Assembly: GCA_947037905.1 (NCBI GenBank)
Contig: CAMQUX010000060.1
Span: 1 to 7,846 of the forward strand
Source: an uncultured Desulfovibrionaceae bacterium
Lineage (GTDB): Bacteria; Desulfobacterota; Desulfovibrionia; Desulfovibrionales; Desulfovibrionaceae
Reading direction: 5' to 3'
Length of the DNA stretch: 7,846 nt
The notes beneath the pieces are model-generated. The model was not told where the DNA came from, searched no databases, and worked only from the letters and a program-made list of their open reading frames with translations. Below are positions 4,464 to 7,846 of the stretch, piece by piece (the stretch's first letter is position 1; each line of letters opens with the position of its first letter). The position numbers and the translations under genes are program-made.

Positions 4464-6110
4464 TTATCCTAAAAGAATCTTACGAGCAATTTCATCTTTC
4501 ACATCAGTGATAAATGGAACTTTTGTTTCACGTTCTGTTTCTCTGTTTGCTGAGTAAATATCTGCACGAGAAATGGACCCAACATCAAACTTTCTAGCAC
4601 CTGCCATAAGCTGTTGTAAGCCTGCTCCAACTTTGTCCATCATTGTCCACATAGCAATAGCACCATAAGGAATGTTTTCCATTTCTTTTGCACCACCAAC
4701 ATGCTCTTTTAATGAATGGTAGCCTGCAAATATTTCTGAAGCTGATTTCCCAATGGAAGATACAGTTTTTGGCAACTCTTCCCAGTTTCCAAATACTGCT
4801 TCACGTCTTTCTGGGTGAAGTGCGCCTTCAATATTAGAACCAAGAAATCCTGGTATCATCATTGAACGGCCCATACATACAAGTTTTGTATATGGTGAAC
4901 CAAGCGATAAGGCCTTAAATATTTGGCTCGATTTTGCAAGCCCGCCACCTAAAGACATATCCACAACTTTTTTACCTTGTGAGGCATAAAGACTGGCATA
5001 TTCATGAGCTTTTGCATGCAGTAAAATTGAAGGTACGCCCCATGTTTCCATCATATCCCAAGGAGACATTCCTGTTCCCCCACCAGCACCATCAATAGTT
5101 AATAAATCAAGATTATGGTCTGATGCAAGACGAATTGACATGGCAAGTTCTTCCATTCCATAAGCGCCAGTTTTTAAAGATATACGTTTGAAACCAAGGG
5201 AACGAAGATAGCTTATGGAATCTGCAAAAGTTTCCATAACGCTCTCTGCTGTGCTTATATTTGTGTATCCTAAACGACTATGACGAGCAAAAGAATGGAT
5301 AGCACCTTCATTAAATGCATCAATTACTTCTTTACGAGTAGGATCTGGATCCACAAGATATCCACGTTCTTTAAGAAATTTTGCATACTCAATGCTTGTC
5401 ACTTCAATTTCGCCACCGATATCTTTTGCGCCTTGACCCCATTTGAGTTCGATAATTACCTTATCGCCATATTTTTCTGCAACATATTCTGCCACACCAT
5501 TTCGTGTATCTTCAACATTTAACTGTACAATTATTGCACCATAACCATTAAAATGGCGTAAATAAACATCTATTCTTCTTTCAAGTTCTGGCGCTGAGCT
5601 TATTCTACCTTTTGTAAGCTGTGCTTTACGGTCAACACCAACAACATTTTCACCAATAACAATTGGTATTCCACAAAGAGCACTACCAATTGCAAAAGAA
5701 TTCCAATATTTAGCAGCAATAAAAGTAGAACCTAAAGCTCCAGTCATAATTGGATAACGACATTTTGTTTTTTCACTTGCACCAAAAGTAACAGACAAAT
5801 CAACATCAGTAAAAAGCGCATCGCCATTATCAGCTTTTGCTTGATTTTCCTGCATGCCCTCTGCACCATAGCAATAACCTTGAACACGAAGGGATTTATA
5901 AGAAACACCAACATGTGTAGTAGTACCACTACCAGCAGTAACAACACCGAAATCTCTAGGATAGAGGGTTTCTCTCCCTTTAAGACAAGATAGCCATGTT
6001 TCACATTTTCCAGCACAATCTGCACGGCAAAGTGAACATAATCCTGATTCAACAATATTACCTCTATTAGTAGTTCCTAAAACATCATTACTCTTCTGCA
6101 AACTAGCCAT
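4464..6110 (-). CDS. FMN-binding glutamate synthase family protein (GltB central domain, stand-alone)
   Basis: The protein has 548 residues and matches the FMN-binding synthase domain of glutamate synthase, a TIM barrel. Visible family motifs are ELKWGQGAKDIGGEI (221-235), SLKTGAYGMEELAMSIRLAS (311-330), TIDGAGGGTGMSPW (338-351) and the FMN-phosphate region MSLGGGLAKSSQIFKALSLG (385-404) followed by CMGRSMMIPGF. The N-terminal glutaminase domain with its catalytic Cys and the C-terminal beta-helix are absent, so it is not a full GOGAT. The usual Cys triplet for the 3Fe-4S cluster after the barrel is not seen. Instead residues 25-42 carry CSLCRADCAGKC plus a further Cys, a possible iron-sulfur or zinc site. 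It is probably a cytoplasmic FMN oxidoreductase of unknown substrate, with glutamate formation from another nitrogen donor one possibility. GGAGGG precedes the ATG at 6110. Confidence 0.88.
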   Translation of the reverse strand: MASLQKSNDVLGTTNRGNIVESGLCSLCRADCAGKCETWLSCLKGRETLYPRDFGVVTAGSGTTTHVGVSYKSLRVQGYCYGAEGMQENQAKADNGDALFTDVDLSVTFGASEKTKCRYPIMTGALGSTFIAAKYWNSFAIGSALCGIPIVIGENVVGVDRKAQLTKGRISSAPELERRIDVYLRHFNGYGAIIVQLNVEDTRNGVAEYVAEKYGDKVIIELKWGQGAKDIGGEIEVTSIEYAKFLKERGYLVDPDPTRKEVIDAFNEGAIHSFARHSRLGYTNISTAESVMETFADSISYLRSLGFKRISLKTGAYGMEELAMSIRLASDHNLDLLTIDGAGGGTGMSPWDMMETWGVPSILLHAKAHEYASLYASQGKKVVDMSLGGGLAKSSQIFKALSLGSPYTKLVCMGRSMMIPGFLGSNIEGALHPERREAVFGNWEELPKTVSSIGKSASEIFAGYHSLKEHVGGAKEMENIPYGAIAMWTMMDKVGAGLQQLMAGARKFDVGSISRADIYSANRETERETKVPFITDVKDEIARKILLG

Positions 6111-6233
6111 AAACCCTCCGTAATAAAAATCTTAAAATATTTATTTGCCAAAAAAGTATTTATTTCCCTAATATTTTTTTAAGCAAAATTTGCATTTTTT
6201 CCACAATATACGTCTAGGAGAATACTGCAAGAT

Positions 6234-6358
6234 TTTTTCTACAATTTAACAAGAAAAATACATATTTGTATAAAAATGTTGATTGTTGATTTATAAATCC
6301 AATTTATACTAATAAAATTTATATTTTATTACCATTTTTATACAAAATTGTAGAAAAA
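6234..6358. repeat. Cluster of nested inverted repeats
   Basis: TTTTTCTACAATTT (6234-6247) is a perfect 14-bp inverse of 6345-6358, and TTTGTATAAAAATG (6265-6278) is a perfect 14-bp inverse of 6333-6346. The two right arms are joined, overlapping by 2 nt, so together they form one long bulged hairpin. Inside it lie a 9-bp hairpin (6310-6318 with 6323-6331, loop TTAT) and the 12-bp palindrome GATTTATAAATC (6288-6299). No T-tract follows on either strand in the right place, so it is not a simple terminator. Confidence 0.65.
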
Positions 6359-6377
6359 TAAAAAAAGTATTCCCTTT

Positions 6378-6425
6378 CTTAGCAATATAGTAGTATTTAC
6401 TATAAAATAATATTTATATGCTAAG
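6378..6425. repeat. Two nested hairpins upstream of the lipoprotein promoter
   Basis: CTTAGCA (6378-6384) pairs with TGCTAAG (6419-6425), and within it TATAGTA (6386-6392) pairs with TACTATA (6398-6404) around a 5-nt loop. It lies about 50 bp upstream of the -35 element, a suitable place for regulator binding. Confidence 0.45.
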
Positions 6426-6472
6426 TATCTAAAATTAAAACAAAAATATGAAGCCTTAATCCTTGATGGTAC

Positions 6473-6501
6473 TTGTTATATTAAAAGAAATAATATACAA
6501 T
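6473..6501 (+). promoter_or_regulatory. Sigma70-type promoter of the lipoprotein gene
   Basis: TTGTTA at 6473-6478 and TACAAT at 6496-6501 are separated by 17 bp, close to the consensus. Transcription would start near 6508, leaving a leader of about 27 nt. The ribosome site before the ATG at 6535 is weak (GAGAG at 6527-6531, 3 nt away). Confidence 0.55.
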
Positions 6502-6534
6502 AAAAAAATTAAAAAAATATGATTTTGAGAGTTT

Positions 6535-7173
6535 ATGAAAAAATATATACTACTTATGGCTACTTTGCTTATTTTAAGCGCTTGTATGCAAAACAATCCT
6601 TATGTTGTAGCAGAGCACGCCTTTCAAAATGCTATGCTTTACGGAAATAACACAAAAAATACCGCTGCTCGAAAAGATTTCTCAAAAAGCTACGAAAATT
6701 ACAAAATTTATATCACAGAAAAAAAATCAAAGAATGAATTTGAATCAACCATAGCCAAATTTACCATGTCTGCGTACTATGCGGGCGATTATCAAAAATG
6801 CATCGAAATTGCACAAAATACTAAAAATATTAAAAACGCCCCTTTTGAAATACCTCTTTATGCAGGCCTTGCTGCAAGCGCCATGAATGACTCACAAGAA
6901 GCTACTAGATGGTGGAAAAATTTCACCGAAACGTCACAAGCACATGTTTACAAAACACTTAAAGAACAAAGTAACCTGCTAGAAAAAAAAGAAACAAGCA
7001 CAAAAAATGTAACCACTATAGTTGAAAATGCCATTGCAGAACAACTAAGACTCAACAAATCCTTTAGAAAAAACAACCAAAATGCACTAGAAGAATGTGA
7101 TGGACCATATTGGTGGAGATACAATATAAGTCCCTGTGTCTTGCCTAGAAAAATGCTAACTAACTCATTTTGA
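6535..7173 (+). CDS. Putative lipoprotein with helical (TPR-like) body
   Basis: The protein has 212 residues. It begins with a short Lys-Lys signal peptide and hydrophobic core ending in the lipobox LSAC, so Cys17 should be the lipidated first residue of the mature protein. Met at +2 does not suggest inner-membrane retention, so the outer membrane is likely in a Gram-negative host. Residues 25-140 are helical, with the alternation AKFTMSAYYAGDYQKCIEIA (74-93) and IPLYAGLAASAMNDSQEATR (106-125) typical of tetratricopeptide helix pairs, which mediate protein contacts. A charged linker (142-185) leads to a C-terminal segment CDGPYWWRYNISPC with two Cys (188, 201) that could form a disulfide. I do not recognise a named family. 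It lies 51 nt before the activase gene without a terminator, so co-transcription is likely. Confidence 0.75.
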   Translation: MKKYILLMATLLILSACMQNNPYVVAEHAFQNAMLYGNNTKNTAARKDFSKSYENYKIYITEKKSKNEFESTIAKFTMSAYYAGDYQKCIEIAQNTKNIKNAPFEIPLYAGLAASAMNDSQEATRWWKNFTETSQAHVYKTLKEQSNLLEKKETSTKNVTTIVENAIAEQLRLNKSFRKNNQNALEECDGPYWWRYNISPCVLPRKMLTNSF

Positions 7174-7213
7174 AAATAAAATGTGAAAAATATAAAGAAT
7201 ACAAATACATAGT

Positions 7214-7218
7214 AAGGA
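7214..7218 (+). promoter_or_regulatory. Ribosome binding site of the activase-like gene
   Basis: AAGGA lies 6 nt before the ATG at 7225 and supports that start. Confidence 0.6.
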
Positions 7219-7224
7219 ATATTG

Positions 7225-7846
7225 ATGAGTACAAAACTAAAACATATTGGGCTCGATATCGGCTCAACAACTATTAAAGTTATTATTACAGACAGCGACG
7301 ACAATTGCCTTTTTAGTAAATATCAACGGCACCTTTCCGATATGCGTAACACTTTGGTCGAAATATTAGCTGAAGTAAACGAGCAATTCATGGACTCAGA
7401 GGTCACAATCACTGTAACAGGCTCAGGTGGTATATCTGCATCAGAATGGCTAGGTATAGATTTTGTTCAAGAAGTTATTGCGTCAACTGAGGCGATTAAA
7501 AAATACATTCCGCAAACAAACGTAGCCATTGAACTTGGCGGCGAAGATGCTAAACTCACTTTCTTTGATGGTAGCATAGACCAAAGAATGAACGAAACTT
7601 GCGCAGGTGGTACAGGTGCATTTATTGACCAAATGGCAGCGGTACTACAAACAGATGCTACTGGTATTAATGATTTATCTAAAAAATTCAAAACTATTTA
7701 TCCCATAGCCGCACGCTGTGGGGTGTTTGCTAAAACAGATGTTTTGCCGCTCATAAACGAGGGTGCGCAAAAAGAAGATATTGCCATGTCCATATTCCAA
7801 GCAGTTGTTGACCAAACAATAGGCGGACTTGCTTGTGGAAGAAGTA
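7225..7846 (+). CDS. Acyl-CoA dehydratase activase-like ATPase (BadF/BadG/BcrA/BcrD family), partial at right edge
   Basis: 207 codons are visible and the frame runs open off the right edge. The start is GLDIGSTTIK (9-18), the phosphate-1 loop of the ASKHA ATPase fold. It is followed by VTGSGG (64-69), ELGGEDAK (103-110), NETCAGGTGAFIDQMA (123-138) and ARCGVFAKTDV (163-173). Cys126 and Cys165 correspond to the two Cys that hold the 4Fe-4S cluster between subunits of the activator HgdC. Such activators use ATP to inject an electron into 2-hydroxyacyl-CoA dehydratases or benzoyl-CoA reductases. The wording NETCAGGTGAFID and GVFAKTDV is closer to the very large fused proteins (two activase domains, DUF2229 and a dehydratase-like part, about 1,400 residues) than to the 260-residue HgdC type. 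That is inference from memory and needs the downstream sequence. Confidence 0.85.
   Translation, partial: MSTKLKHIGLDIGSTTIKVIITDSDDNCLFSKYQRHLSDMRNTLVEILAEVNEQFMDSEVTITVTGSGGISASEWLGIDFVQEVIASTEAIKKYIPQTNVAIELGGEDAKLTFFDGSIDQRMNETCAGGTGAFIDQMAAVLQTDATGINDLSKKFKTIYPIAARCGVFAKTDVLPLINEGAQKEDIAMSIFQAVVDQTIGGLACGRS

Larger units (their letters stand above)
6111..6534. other. Divergent spacer rich in inverted repeats
   Basis: This 424-bp, very AT-rich spacer separates the minus-strand enzyme gene from the plus-strand lipoprotein gene. It contains a nested set of inverted repeats (6234-6358), a second hairpin cluster (6378-6425) and a good plus-strand promoter (6473-6501). No protein gene is visible. 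A promoter for the minus-strand enzyme should also lie here, but I could not choose one with confidence. Confidence 0.6.

Noticed and set aside
5280..5522. Plus-strand frame of 80 codons
   Set aside because: It is antisense to the glutamate synthase-like gene and has no supporting signals.
5744..6055. Minus-strand frame of 103 codons in another phase
   Set aside because: It lies inside the glutamate synthase-like gene; the hydrophobic run comes from shifted reading of real codons.
6123..6151. Minus-strand TTGGCA-17-TTTTAT as promoter of the glutamate synthase-like gene
   Set aside because: Transcription would start within the ribosome binding site at 6114-6119, leaving no usable leader.
6948..7304. 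Minus-strand frame of 118 codons
   Set aside because: It spans the end of the lipoprotein gene and the start of the activase gene on the opposite strand and is Phe/Ser-rich, as expected from antisense of Lys/Glu codons.
7467..7691. Minus-strand frame of 74 codons
   Set aside because: It is antisense to the activase gene, whose motifs are unmistakable.

Overview
The window is AT-rich DNA, with intergenic stretches close to 80% A+T. It carries short compact genes with strong Shine-Dalgarno sites and genes typical of anaerobic bacteria: a stand-alone FMN-binding glutamate synthase-like protein, an IT-superfamily Na+/H+ antiporter-like protein, and a 2-hydroxyacyl-CoA dehydratase activase-like ATPase. 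This combination, together with AlpA-like and DUF5675 phage-type genes, fits a low-GC host-associated Desulfovibrionaceae-like bacterium. That placement is inference from gene content and is tentative; a low-GC Firmicute is not excluded.

Layout. Positions 1-102 may hold the last codons of a plus-strand gene, followed by a weak AT-rich hairpin. Positions 479-1447 (minus strand) hold a three-gene cassette of phage or island type: an AlpA-like DNA-binding protein, a DUF5675 protein with a His/Gly-Cys motif, and a small Cys-rich protein. The last two overlap by 8 nt, and a perfect 30-bp palindrome follows as a likely terminator. Positions 1775-2095 (plus) encode a short YbjQ/UPF0145-like protein. 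A TAG-rich, repeat-bearing noncoding stretch then runs to a strong bidirectional terminator near 2451-2487.

Positions 2508-4004 (minus) encode the antiporter-like membrane protein. Its upstream region has a candidate promoter, dyads and a foldable mRNA leader directly before a strong ribosome binding site. Positions 4464-6110 (minus) encode the glutamate synthase-like enzyme, with short tandem repeats behind its stop codon and a clear terminator at about 4266-4297. The 424-bp divergent spacer from 6111 to 6534 contains an unusually dense set of nested inverted repeats. From 6535 a plus-strand unit starts at a good sigma70-type promoter. It encodes a lipoprotein and then the beginning of an activase that runs off the right edge and probably belongs to the large fused activase/dehydratase-like proteins.

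The chromosomal genes do not form one pathway. The antiporter-like and glutamate synthase-like genes share a strand but are separated by a terminator, so they are probably independent units. The most unusual material is noncoding: the antiporter leader, the inverted-repeat cluster at 6234-6425, and the repeat-rich region downstream of the YbjQ-like gene. The small AlpA/DUF5675/Cys-rich cassette comes next.
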